Assembly (NCBI GenBank): GCA_022410635.1
Contig: JAJVDF010000301.1
Location: 629,848-693,847, forward strand
Direction: 5' to 3'
From: Tretioscincus oriximinensis
Lineage: Eukaryota > Chordata > Lepidosauria > Squamata > Gymnophthalmidae
Length of the DNA: 64,000 nucleotides
Shown: piece after piece, positions 48,781 through 58,480 of the stretch
Numbering within the stretch: the stretch's first letter is position 1
How the letters are laid out: every line of letters starts with the position of its first letter
Translations under genes and position numbers: made by a program
The notes under the pieces: generated by a model
The model's database searches: none
What the model saw: the letters and a program-made list of their open reading frames with translations, nothing else
What the model was told of the DNA's origin: nothing

Positions 48781-48974
48781 CTTCTTTTTTTTTTAATATT
48801 TTTATTGATATATATGAAATATGACATGATAAAATTCACACATGTAAGTACACACATATATATGTTAAAACCAACCATTACTCAATACATGTCATACAAT
48901 AAAAATGAACCTCCACCTCACCAAAAAGTGCTCCCCTCCCTCCCCCCCTCTACTTGAGGATATCCAACTAAATT

Positions 48975-49730
48975 TTAAGTAATTCTTTTCAAATCCAGGA
49001 TCCAATATATCATAAATGCCGTGGGTGAATACATCTTATGAAATATCAGGTAGGTAATGAAGGCCCTCCACTTTACCTCCCATACTGGGCGGGATACAAT
49101 TCCCAATCTTTTTAGCCTTCTTTCCCTTAGGAAGTCAAAGAGTACAATTTCTGCCATATAGTCATACCAGGCTTCTAGGGTCCATTTTTCTTTATCCTTC
49201 CATCCTCTTGCTATCTGAATATGCGCTGCCCTTATCCCTTGCTTGAATATATATGTATTTTCTCTCTCTATTTGTCTTATATTCTTGTTTCCTATAAGGA
49301 CCGCTCTTACAACTGGAATATTCACTTGGAATATATTCGTGAGTTCCCCCGTAATCTGTTCCCAGAACCTCCTAACTTCTGTACATTCAAACCACATATG
49401 AATGTAGGTCCCTGGATCTGTATTGCAATGCCAACATATTGGTGATGTATTGAGCATGTGTGATAATTGAGATGGCGTCCTATACCACTTTGTCATTAGT
49501 TTAAGTTCTCCTTCTCTAAATTTGTTGTACTTAATTAAAAGAAATTCTTTCCTCCATATTTCCCAATTTTCATCATTCATGTCTAAATCCTGTATCCATC
49601 TTTGTTTTATACTATCATAATTTTTATATCTATCTTTAATTATTAGCCTATAAAGTATTCCTACTAATGATTTTTCACCTTGTATTTTTTTATGTATTAA
49701 GTTTTCATACTCCGATAATGCCTCTCTCAT
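48975..49730 (-). pseudogene. L1 ORF2 C-terminal region with Cys-His motif
   Basis: A 251-codon intact frame. It contains TKWYRTPSQLSHM, then ICWHCNTDPGTYIHMWFECT (C-x2-C-x8-H-x4-C arrangement), the zinc-knuckle-like segment near the L1 C-terminus. ARGWKDKEKWTLEAWYDYM follows, ending near ILDLKRIT. It is separated from the RT frame by a stop near 49735-49742. This part helps the L1 particle bind RNA. It matches an older copy at 44575-44994. Confidence 0.9.
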
Positions 49731-49741
49731 TTTTTGTATTA

Positions 49742-50956
49742 TTAATGGTTTATTATAAAGTTATATATTGCTGCTTCTGTTATCCATTGCAAAGGTGTTT
49801 CTCTCATTTCTCTCAACCTCTCAATAGTCCATGGGACCCCTCCTTCATATAAGTCTTGAATAGTTCTTATTCCTTTATTTTTCAACATCTGTACATATTT
49901 AGCTAAGTTTTCTTCTCCATTATTATTTATTATCTTTAATGAGGCAATTTTATAAGAGTCNATTTTNAATTTCCTCTGGATTTGACNCCATACTTTCCAT
50001 GTTGCTGTAAATGGTGGTAACCATTTATTAGTTAGTTGTCTTGATATATTTTCTTTNATTAATGTAANATTTTCCATTTNGTTTAATCTTAATTNCATTT
50101 TCACCACCTTATATTCTCCTCTGTGTTCCAACTCTACCGCTTTCCAAAACTGAAATNTCTCCCAATATGTTTGTAANCAGGGAATTCCNCATCCTAACTN
50201 TTCCTGGGTAGAAAANAAGGTCCTCTTAGGAATTCGTCTTATACTATCCTGCAACATCCATTTCTTTATCTCCCTTTCCCATTCTCTAAACATATTCAGA
50301 GGTATTTGTCCGGGTATTGTTTGGAAAAAGTATAGGAATCTGGGTAGGATCATCATTTTATAAGCTCTTANCTTAGATATCAGAGGCCACCCTTTAATTG
50401 GCCAGGTACTTAATTTCTTCTTGATTTTCTTCCATAATACTTTATAATTTACCTTAATCAACTTTTCAGGGTTCTTTGTTATTTTAACTCCTAGATACAA
50501 TATTGATTTTTGCGTCGTTCCTAATCCAGTTATTTGTCCTATAATTTGTTTTTCTCTTGTAGTTATATTCACCATCAATATTTCAGATTTTTCTATATTT
50601 ATTTTTAGACCTGACATTTTCTCAAAGTCGATTATATCAGTAATTAAACTGGGTAGCGTATTAATTGGATCTTCTGTTATTACTAGGGCATCATCAGCGT
50701 ATAGATTGATTTTTAATTGTTCCCTCCCATATTTATATCCCTTAATATTATTATTATTTCTAATCATATTGGCTAGTGGTTCTATTGCCATCAAAAAAAT
50801 CAAANGGGATAATGGACAACCTTGTTTTACTCCATTTCTAGTCTGAATCAATTCAGAGACTCCTGAATTTACTCTAATTCTGGCTCTATTATCACTATAT
50901 AAATTTGCTATTGTTCTCGTAAAATTTAAACCACATCTTAGCAAATATTTTAGCAA
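49742..50956 (-). pseudogene. L1 ORF2 RT motifs B-E and thumb
   Basis: This 404-codon frame is shifted relative to the preceding one. It starts with KYLLRCGLNFTRTIANLYSD, then shows motif B (TRNGVKQGCPLS), motif C (LYADDALVITEDP, the YADD pair of metal-binding Asp) and motif D (GLKINIEKSEILMVN). A motif E-like YLGVKITKN follows, and then the long thumb region (FYKVLWKKI-like and LPRFLYFFQTIP). Many residues are unresolved because of ambiguous bases between 49961 and 50216. Reverse transcription would be abolished by the missing motif A. Confidence 0.92.
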
Positions 50957-51890
50957 ATATCTTAGTCAATATCTTAGCAAATATTTTGTAATCCACATTT
51001 GCCAGTGATATAGGTCTATATGATTCCACACTATCTTTAGGCTTACCCGATTTCCAAATAGGAATAATCTCTGTCTCTTTCCATGTATCTGGTATATCCT
51101 GTATTAACAATACCTTGTTAAAGAGGATTTCCAAATTGGGTATAATTTCCTGTTTAAATTGTTTGTAAAAAACTGCCGTAAATCCATCTGGGCCAGGTGA
51201 TTTCCCTACTTTCAATGTGTTTATTGCTTGTTCAATCTCTATATTAGTAATTACTGCATTTAATAAATTTCTATTTTGTTCATTTATCATTTTATCTATT
51301 ATTATATTCTCCTGTTGTACTTCCCTTTCTCTATATAAGTGTGTGTAAAATGTTGCCAGAATATCCCTTATCTCCTTATCTTTTATTTTCATATTTCCAT
51401 TAACATCTTTCAATTCATTTATCTTTTTCTTATACTGTGCATCTTTTAATATTTTTGCCATNCTTTTAACACTTATTACATCCCAGGCCTGGTATACGTT
51501 TCTAGTATACATACATTTATTAGTTAATTGAGTTCTNTCCATTATATCCAATTGTTTTCTTTTTCTATCCAATTCAATTTTATATCTTCTTNACTTTGTA
51601 GTGTAAAAATCCTGTTGTAACTGTTCAATTTGTAGTAGTAAATTTTTCCTATAATTTCCTCTCTGTCTTCTCTTCCGTATTTCATGTTGCAAACACACCC
51701 CTCTTATTGTTGCTTTAAAGGCATCCCATATAATNGATTCATTCATGGGTGGTTGTCTATTTCTTTGGAAGAATTCCCTTATCTCCTGTGCTATATTATC
51801 TCTTGTCAGTATATCTTCCAAAATTTCTGGATTAAATCTCCATGTTCTATTGTTTATAATTTCCTCTTTCACAAATGTAGCCTTCACCAA
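50895..51890 (-). pseudogene. L1 ORF2 linker and start of the RT domain
   Basis: A 331-codon open frame. It reads from the end of the endonuclease (TWRFNPEILEDI) through a basic linker (HEIRKRRQRGNYRKNLLLQI). It then enters the RT domain with SPGPDGFTAVFYKQF (the PGPDG motif) and IPIWKSGKPKDSVESYRPIS (the NYRPISL motif), and goes on to NVDYKIFAKIL. At this point the family continues with about 100 residues that include catalytic motif A (a LDAEKAFD-type sequence). Here it instead passes through a short KIFAKIFAK repeat and joins sequence from after motif A. The tandem AGCAAATATTTT-like repeats at 50939-50990 mark the join. Confidence 0.9.
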
Positions 51891-52400
51891 GGCATGATCA
51901 GATAGTCATATAGGACCTGTGTGGACATCCTGTAATTTGTAAAATGTATTTGCTTTCCCCATAAATATATAGTCTATATACGAGTAGGATTGGTGTCGAC
52001 CCGAAAAGAATGTTGGTTGTTTAGCCCATCCCTTTTTATTATATACTTCAACTAGATCCCATTTTTCCATAGAAAATATATTTCTCCGCCTCCTAATATT
52101 CCTTTGTGTAGTTGGTGTACGCAAATCCATATTAAAATCTCCTCCTACAAATATATCCCCCTGGGCCATCCTCTTAAATTTATTCATTGTATTATGTATG
52201 AATGATTTTTGACCCATACTGGGAGAATATAAATTAGCAAAGGAAAGCTTCTGACCAGCTAGCTCTATCACAAGAAAAAGAAATCTCCCATTTACGTCCT
52301 TTTTTTATTTTAAANTTTTTACATCTAAGTCTTTCCTTATCAAAATCGCCACGCCTCGTGCCCTTCTTGTTCCTCTTGCCTCCCCTAAAATATTCCAATC
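51870..52400 (-). pseudogene. L1 ORF2 endonuclease domain, partial
   Basis: The minus-strand ORF 51906-52271 contains FVGGDFNMDLRTP (the GDFN active-site motif of APE-type endonucleases) and SYSYIDYIFM (the family's RIDYI segment, with Arg changed to Tyr). Upstream, in a frame broken near 52300, RGVAILIRKDLD fits the earlier conserved L1 segment. After the ORF, a TGA stop at about 51909 precedes LSDHALVKA, which holds the catalytic SDH motif. The domain nicks target DNA to prime reverse transcription. The N-terminal third is missing through 5' truncation. Confidence 0.9.
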
Positions 52401-52405
52401 TCTAA

Positions 52406-52421
52406 GGGTCTGGCCAGTCTT
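52406..52421. repeat. L1 target-site duplication, right copy
   Basis: GGGTCTGGCCAGTCTT, the partner of 48765-48780, at the truncated 5' side of the L1. Confidence 0.95.
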
Positions 52422-52728
52422 GTAATGCGAACAACCTTCACACAATTATACAGAATGTTTTCAATTGTAGTCTTCATCAGGCTGGAGCAAAAATAAATAT
52501 TCGCTGGTTCACGTTGCCTCCATTGATAGGAACCGGGATGTCTTAATATCTTTATTTTTGTTCCAGTCTGTAAGCCATTGATAAAGACTATGGTGGAAAA
52601 CATCCTATATAATCGTGTGAAGGTTGTTCACATTACAAGACTGGCCAGACCCATCTCTATCAGCCACCAGCACTCCGTTAATCCTTTTAAATATGTTCGA
52701 CTATTAACTCTCTTTAATATTAACTCTC

Positions 52729-54436
52729 ATAGAATCATAGAATCATAGAGTTGGAAGAGACCTCCAGGGTCATCGAGTCCAACCCCCTGCTCGATGCAGG
52801 ATTCATTAAACCATCCCAGAAAGATGACTATCCAGTCTCTGTTTGAAGACTTCCAGTGACGGCGAACTCACCACCCCCTGTGGCAAACTGTTCCACTGGT
52901 TTATCACCCTGACTGTTAGAAAGTTTTTTCTGATATCTAATCTAAATCTACTCCCTTGCAGTTTAATTCCATTATTTCTAGTCCTTCCATGTGCTAATGA
53001 GAACAATATTGATCCCTCTGCTCTGTGACAGCCCTTCAAATATTTGTAGACAGCTATCAGGTCTCCTCTTGGTCTTCTCTTTTGCAGACTAAACATCCCT
53101 AGATCCTTTAATCTTTCCTCACCATCACCAGACCACTAACCATCCTTGTAACTCTCTTTTGTACTTGCTCTAGTTTATCAATGTCCTTTTTAAATTGGGC
53201 CCCCCAGAACTGAACACAGTATTCCAAGTGTGGTCGTACCAACGTACTGTAGAGAGGAATAATAACTTCACGTAAGCGAGATTCTATGCCCCTCTTGATA
53301 CATCCCAGGATTGTGTTTGCCTTTTTTGCAGCTGCTTCACACTGTTGACTCATGTTTAATCTGTGATCTACTAAAACACTCAGGTCCTTCTCACCTGTGC
53401 TGCTGCTCAGACATATTCCTCCCATTCTATATGTGCTGTTTTCATTATTTTTGCCCAGATGTAGGATCTTGCATTTCTCTCTGTTAAATAGCATTCTGTT
53501 AGTTTCAGCCCATTGTTCACGTTTGTATAGATCTTTTTGAATCCTATCTCTAGCTTGTTTAGTATTAGCAACACCGCCTATTTTTGTGTCATCAGCAAAT
53601 TTGATAAGTTTTCCTTCAATTCCTTCATCTAGATCATTTATAAATATGTTAAACAGCACTGGGCCCAGGACAGACCCTGTGGTACTCCACTTGAAACATT
53701 CTTCCAATTGGATGTGCAACCATTTATTATCACTCTTTGAGTACGATCACTAACCCAGTTTTCAACCCATCTAGCTGTTGCTTTGTCAATCCCATACTTG
53801 ACCATTTTTTCAATAAGGATGGAATGAGATACTTTGTCAAATGCTTTACTGAAGTCAAGATATACCACATCTACTGCATTTCCCTGATCAACCCATTTGG
53901 TAATGCTATCATAGAAAGAAATTAGATTAGTCTGGCATGACTTGTTTGTTAGAAATCCACGTTGGCTCTGATTAATTACTGCATTCCTATCCAAGTGCTG
54001 GCATACATGTTGCTTTATAACTTGTTCAAGGAGCTTTCCTGGTATTGAAGTCAGACTCACAGGCCTATAGTTTTCCGATTCTACCTTTTTACCCTTTTTG
54101 AAGATAGGGACAACATTTGCTCTTCTCCATTCTACTGGGACTTCTCCTGTTGTCCATGAATTTTCAAAGATCACTGCAAGTGGTTCCGCTATTACTTCTG
54201 CTAGTTCCTTCAGTACCCTGGGATGTAGTTCATCTGGGCATGGAGATTTGAATTCATTTAAATTAGCTAAGAGTTCCCTCACCTTTTCTCTGTCTATTAA
54301 GTGTTTTGATTCTTTTGTTCCTTCAATAGCACAATAAAGGCCAGCTGTTGTTGTATGTCCTTTTTCAGAAAAAACAGTTGTAAAATAAGTGTTCAGAAGT
54401 TCAGCTTTCTCAGTATTGTTTTTGATAATTTCACCA
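52729..54436 (-). mobile_element. CR1 LINE, 5'-truncated
   Basis: The 3' end with ATAGAATCAT repeats begins at 52729 and the 3' UTR (GGGGGTTGGACTCGATGACC in the minus sense) follows. Coding sequence extends to about 54436, where similarity to the copy at 62-64 kb stops. A 10-bp TATTAACTCT lies just outside both ends (about 52718-52727 and 54446-54455). The left one is close to the fold-back element's terminus. Confidence 0.92.
52806..54282 (-). pseudogene. CR1 ORF2: reverse transcriptase and C-terminal domain, broken
   Basis: Three frames carry the gene. 53638-54282 holds FKSPCPDELHPRVLKEL, IFKKGKKVESENYRPVSLTS and motif A (VYLDFSKAFDKVSHS), and runs to GVPQG. A 1-base deletion in [10 protein letters not shown] shifts the frame (read as GLSWAQ). 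53108-53719 holds [16 protein letters not shown] and motif C ([15 protein letters not shown], the FADD form usual in CR1). 52806-53096 holds GDLIAVYKYLKG and RTRNNGIKLQGSRFRLDIRK. The protein copies CR1 RNA at the target site. Apart from the shifts it is well preserved, so the insertion is rather young. The endonuclease domain is missing. Confidence 0.92.
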
Positions 54437-54696
54437 GTTAACTCTATTAACTCTGTGCACTGGGCTCGATTACATGGGAAACACCATTGTATTTTGATTT
54501 TTTTATATATATTAGAGGAAGACTACATGGAGTAATGCCAGATATTTTTGTTCCAGGTTTTTTGGTATAATTATTTCCATGTTGCGAGAACTTAAAGCCA
54601 TATCCATGGTATAACCTCATAATTGCCCCTCGATCATTGGCTCTTGAACCAGAGGAAGCAATCATTGTTTTCCTTTAACAGCGGCAGGAGGTGCGT

Positions 54697-54940
54697 TTGG
54701 GTTTGTTCATAGAAACAGGACACTCGTTCAATGTACATTAAAAACCAATGGGAAAGGTCTGTGGCAAATCATGAAATGACTAGGATATGCCCCAAAATTC
54801 CTTAACATGATCATTCAGCTACATGAATACCAGTTTGACCAAGTCAGATACAGCAACGAACTCTCTGAACCTTCCCAATAAACAATGGTGTAAAGCAAGG
54901 AGACATATGTGCACTAATTCTCTTCATAAGACAGTAAGCT
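54697..54940 (+). pseudogene. Non-LTR retrotransposon RT fragment (motif B region)
   Basis: In frame, RKGLWQIM, then LGYAPKFLNMIIQLHEYQFD, RYSNELSEPF and NNGVKQGDICALILF. This is the LINE segment in which a short helix region precedes NGVKQGCVLAPTLF. A frameshift lies between SEP and INN, and the motif B Cys is replaced (GDICAL for GCVLAP). The style matches the LINE group of 47870-48330, but in element order this piece should come before that one. Here it lies 6.5 kb downstream on the same strand, so they are separate insertions or were rearranged. Confidence 0.65.
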
Positions 54941-54944
54941 CTTT

Positions 54945-55189
54945 CTCTTTTGTTTCCCATTCTCTCAAATACATTTGAGTAACACATTAGGAGAAGGATT
55001 TTTTTTTTTTNNNAAAAAAAGCTTTCTATTTCAGAAAATGCACCTTTGAATTACTGGTAGATAATGTAGAAGGAAAATTGCTTGCTACATTGCTAATGTG
55101 GTGTTTGTCTTCTCTCTAGAGATTGATCGAAGATAGATTGAAACTTAAAGGGAACCAGATACTAAGACATAACCGGAAAGTAAAATGAC
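54945..55189. other. Unassigned DNA with short n gap
   Basis: A run of T followed by three n and a run of A at about 54999-55020 may hide a longer homopolymer. Nothing else is seen. Confidence 0.5.
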
Positions 55190-55798
55190 TTAGAATACAA
55201 ATATTTTCAAAAAGGTTTGCTTTAGAAAATCTGCACGCAAAGTATATATGTTAGTGCAAAACTGTAGATATATATTAAAGGAAATCATTGCGAAAACAGT
55301 ATATATTTGACACAAAGTGCAGAAAAAGTTATGTACAAATGAGATCTTTTTAAAAAAGCAAATAGAAAAAGTGAAACAGAAATGGGTCAAAAAGAAGTCT
55401 TTGTCTAGCCAGATGAAAAACTTGAGAGAAATGAAATATGACAGATTTATCTGCTCTGGGATGGAGAGACAAGACAGGGAATAATAAGAAAACAAGTAGA
55501 AGGGAGTGGAGCCAAAAAGCATTTGGAAGATTAGATACAGAGAGTTTATACTGCTAAATAGATAATGCTCTTGGTACAGAAAAAAGTGGATAAACACAAA
55601 GATCACTCTTGCACCGCGCCTTATTGCAGGTTGTATCCCAGAGTAGAGGTCTATCATTACCTGTAAGTGCAGACTCTGCAGGCCTTTAAAAAAGATGAAG
55701 CAGAAAAAGGTAAGCAGGAATCCCATTGCAAACAACAAATGGAATGCCAGTGCAAATACAGTAAAAGCTTCTGTTAGGTTTGGTCCTGTTTGGGGCAT
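55190..55798 (-). other. Unexplained 202-codon hydrophobic ORF, possible TM exon
   Basis: This is the longest ORF outside recognisable transposons. It begins MPQTGPNLTEAFTVFALAFH and has a strong hydrophobic helix LLFAMGFLLTFFCFIFF at about residues 21-37. The GLQSLHLQ that follows is directly at CTTACAG|GTAATGA (55660-55661), a good splice-donor match. The first 46 codons could therefore be a real exon. The remaining Phe-rich part, encoded by A-rich plus-strand sequence, looks like read-through of non-coding DNA. There is no clear pyrimidine tract before a possible acceptor, and the start-codon context is weak. I do not recognise the protein. Chance is a real alternative. Confidence 0.25.
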
Positions 55799-55861
55799 AT
55801 AGAATAATTCTAGTAACCTACTGGACGATAATCAGGCAGCTTGGCTGTCACCCTTCCTTCT

Positions 55862-56080
55862 ACTCTATAAACCAAAGGGTTCAGGGTGAATCACAGCAAA
55901 GCAATAACAAACAACTAAAATGGGACAGTTAAAAACTATGACAATATTTTCAGAAAAAAAGGATATTGTTGCCAAAGATCAAACTGAACTGTCATATCTT
56001 CATGAAGCATCTACCACAGAGAATACCCTCCCACATGTCCACACCCCTGTAGTGACTGAAGATCATCAAGAGATCTCATT
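55862..56080. repeat. Degenerate interspersed repeat
   Basis: AAAGGGTTCAGGGTGAATCA and CTACCACAGAGAATACCCTC resemble parts of the repeats at 44095-44395 and 58246-58480. Highly mutated; the family is not assigned. Confidence 0.35.
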
Positions 56081-56189
56081 GGAAAAGCATAGTGTATGGG
56101 CATGTCTCTATGGCATGTCTCTTTTTTTCAAATGTTTGCGAGCTTTTAAGTAAATGTTGATTCATTGACTGTGACTTTCTGCCAGGTCA

Positions 56190-56506
56190 TGTAAAGGAAG
56201 TGTGGGGAAGGAAGCTAGGGGGCAGAAAGGAAAGAAAGAATTTGAGACAGAGGACAAAAAGGAGAAAGGATAGAATGGGAGGAAAGGGGGGGGGAGAAGG
56301 GAAAAAAACATGGATGCAAGGACAGTGAAGGTGGGGATGATGAGAGATGGGAAGATAGAGGAGGAGGAGAATGAGAGGGGAAGAAAGAAAAGAGAACAAA
56401 ACAATATGGATGATGATGAGGAGAGACAGAGTTCAAGAGGAGGAAAAGAGAACATTAGACAGGAGGGAGGAAGAAAGAAAGAACAGAGGAAGAAGGAAAA
56501 TTTAGA
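56190..56506 (+). repeat. Polypurine tract of about 300 bp
   Basis: The plus strand is almost wholly A and G, with few interruptions, and includes a G9 run near 56287. Long open frames on both strands (up to 139 codons) are a by-product of this composition. Confidence 0.85.
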
Positions 56507-56509
56507 CCC

Positions 56510-58245
56510 ATTACCACAGAGATTAAGTAATTCCAAATTACATTTAAATCTTGCATATTTAAAATCCAAATGTCTGAACAATCTGTTGTGTTTTCAAAAT
56601 AAAATGATATACATGTATTAGAACACTTGACTACTCTAGTCACCTTTCACTATTTTTGCTTGAAGTCTGTATTTTCTTTACATCTTTTTAACTTATTCAG
56701 TTGGCAACAAAACAAATCAGCAGACACAAGTTAAAGAAGCAGTCAGCTGGGAAGCTCTGTCCATACAATGGCAGTAGGAAGCTTGCATGAATTCATCTTT
56801 GGATATAGGCTGGGATAAACAGGATAAAGAATGGGATAAATCTTTTTTTCTTTCCTTCTTTCTTGGAAAGCTTGACAAAAGAAAAGTCAACATCACAATC
56901 TGTACTAGATTAATTTTGCTATACAAACTGGAAAATAAAAATGCTTAAATCTCCACTGCAAATCTCTGGGGGTATGGCAGCTATTATCCCCCATTGAGTT
57001 GATACTTACCATTCAGGGCCTGAACAATTCATACAGAAAAATAAACCATAACATTCCTGTTTATTATTGCTTTAGCCGAGAAGCGCTGACATTAAACAGT
57101 TCTGCACCGCTGCTATAAATCAGCATGCCGTGGTTGTTCTCAGCATGAGACTACAGCTCCTTGGTAACAGCACTCATCAAGACAACCAGCTGCCAGAATT
57201 TTTCAAATTAAACTGTTATTACTATAGTATTCATTAGCCAGTTACTGACTATTAAGATATTTTTATATCAATGCCACTGACACTGGATATTGCTTTTTAA
57301 TATGCAAGTTATATATAAACATGACAAAGAGGTTCGTGTTGGTGCGTGGTTTCTGATATAGCGTATGCTTTCCTTTGAAAGAACTGTGCTGATGAAGAAG
57401 TTGGCTTGCTATTGAAAATTAATTTTCATTTTCAGCCCTGATTGATAGATGGTGCTTTCAAAGAAAGAATTTGTGTGCCGTGGAAAGCAATCTCTTATTC
57501 CCCAATCTAGAGGCACGGTTTTTCTACAAAGGTCTGAAGTTCATCTCAAAAGTAACCAGAGACCCTGCAGAGCTTGTAAAAATCCCTTACAGGCTCAGTG
57601 AAAGCTTCTGCTGAGAATCAATGGATCCTTATAGTTCAGCATGAGTGTTTAGGAGCTAAAGAATTAGCCAGATAGACCATGAAAGGAGAAGAAAGCACAG
57701 AGGAACATCCTCCTAATACTTTTGTCTGCCTTAGCACTGAAGCTAGAAATACATATTCCAATAATACACATCTTTTTTCAAAATACTACTGTCATTAACC
57801 AATAGATATTCCTTACAACTGCCTATACTCATTTGATGCTTTTAAGACATTTGATTAGTTCCATTTCCCCTCTTATTCTATTACTTTTAATTGGATTTGG
57901 GTTTTCTGTTACATTTTGTTTTTCTTCTCTTCTATTTATATTTATTTATATTCATTCATTTTATACTTTCTCTGTTTGTTGTTTATTGCCCTAAGACTTT
58001 AGCATAGGCCAGTATAAAAGTCAGTCAGTACAGTACATCTAGCAGAGTAATCCTTTGAAAAAAACACCCAAATCCTTATTCATAAGACCAAGATTTCATG
58101 TCAAAAACTTTGTCCAACAACTGACATTTTAAGAAGTGATCAATGGCCATAAAAAGAAGTGATCTAGAACATAGCTATGTTCTGAGGTCCTTTTAGGGAA
58201 AGCCACAACTCCCCTCCATTTTGGAGCTCAAGACAATGCATTGTA
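56510..58245. other. Unassigned DNA with a possible conserved element
   Basis: No gene is recognised. The part at about 57040-57500 is repeat-free and has an even, mixed composition (for example CAGCATGCCGTGGTTGTTCT, AAATTAATTTTCATTTTCAG, GATTGATAGATGGTGCTTTC). This looks like vertebrate conserved regulatory DNA, but only an alignment could show it. Confidence 0.3.
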
Positions 58246-58480
58246 CTTTTTTGTTATTTATTTTTCTTATTTTCTCATTTACATTTCTATACCACCCTAT
58301 ATCCAAAGGTCTCAGGGTAGTTAGCAATAAAAAGTCAACATATTAAAACCGAATTAACATATTAAAACAACAGTATCTGAGTGTAGGAAAGAGTGAACAG
58401 GTTGCTCANTCAAATGACAAGTCAAAGAGGTGCATCTTCAGACATTTCCTGAAGGCATACAAAGATGGTATATTCAAATA
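58246..58480 (-). repeat. L2-like or SINE-derived interspersed repeat
   Basis: ATTTCTATACCACCCTATAT and AAAGGTCTCAGGGTAG (58280-58325) are a diverged inverted form of the LINE/SINE tail at 43021-43085. They are followed by ATTAAAAC repeats and GTGCATCTTCAGACATTTCC, seen in related reptile repeats. Confidence 0.5.

Larger units (their letters stand above)
48781..52405 (-). mobile_element. L1 LINE, 5'-truncated
   Basis: The element lies between perfect 16-bp target duplications (48765-48780 and 52406-52421). Its 3' end is at the left, with a poly(A) seen as TTTTTTTTTT at about 48785 on the plus strand. It holds the ORF2 regions endonuclease, RT and the Cys-His C-terminus in that order on the minus strand. 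It starts inside the endonuclease domain, so ORF1 and the 5' UTR are absent. An internal deletion removes part of the RT. About a dozen ambiguous bases cluster at 49961-50216. Confidence 0.95.
48702..52715. mobile_element. Fold-back DNA element split by an L1
   Basis: The left arm (48702-48780, continued at 52422-52500) and the right arm (about 52545-52715) are inverted copies. AAAGAGAGTTAATAGTCGAA at 48702 and its complement at 52696-52715 form the ends. The arms share GTGCTGGTGGCTGAT and GGGTCTGGCCAGTCTTGTAA further in. After removing the L1 the element is about 390 bp, almost all palindrome around a centre near 52525. It has no coding capacity and no clear target duplication, so the superfamily is open. 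It must be older than the L1 that interrupts its left arm. Confidence 0.8.

Noticed and set aside
56162..56621. ORFs of 62-139 codons rich in Ser/Pro/Phe or Lys/Glu/Arg
   Set aside because: Opposite-strand readings of a polypurine tract, which lacks stop codons by composition.
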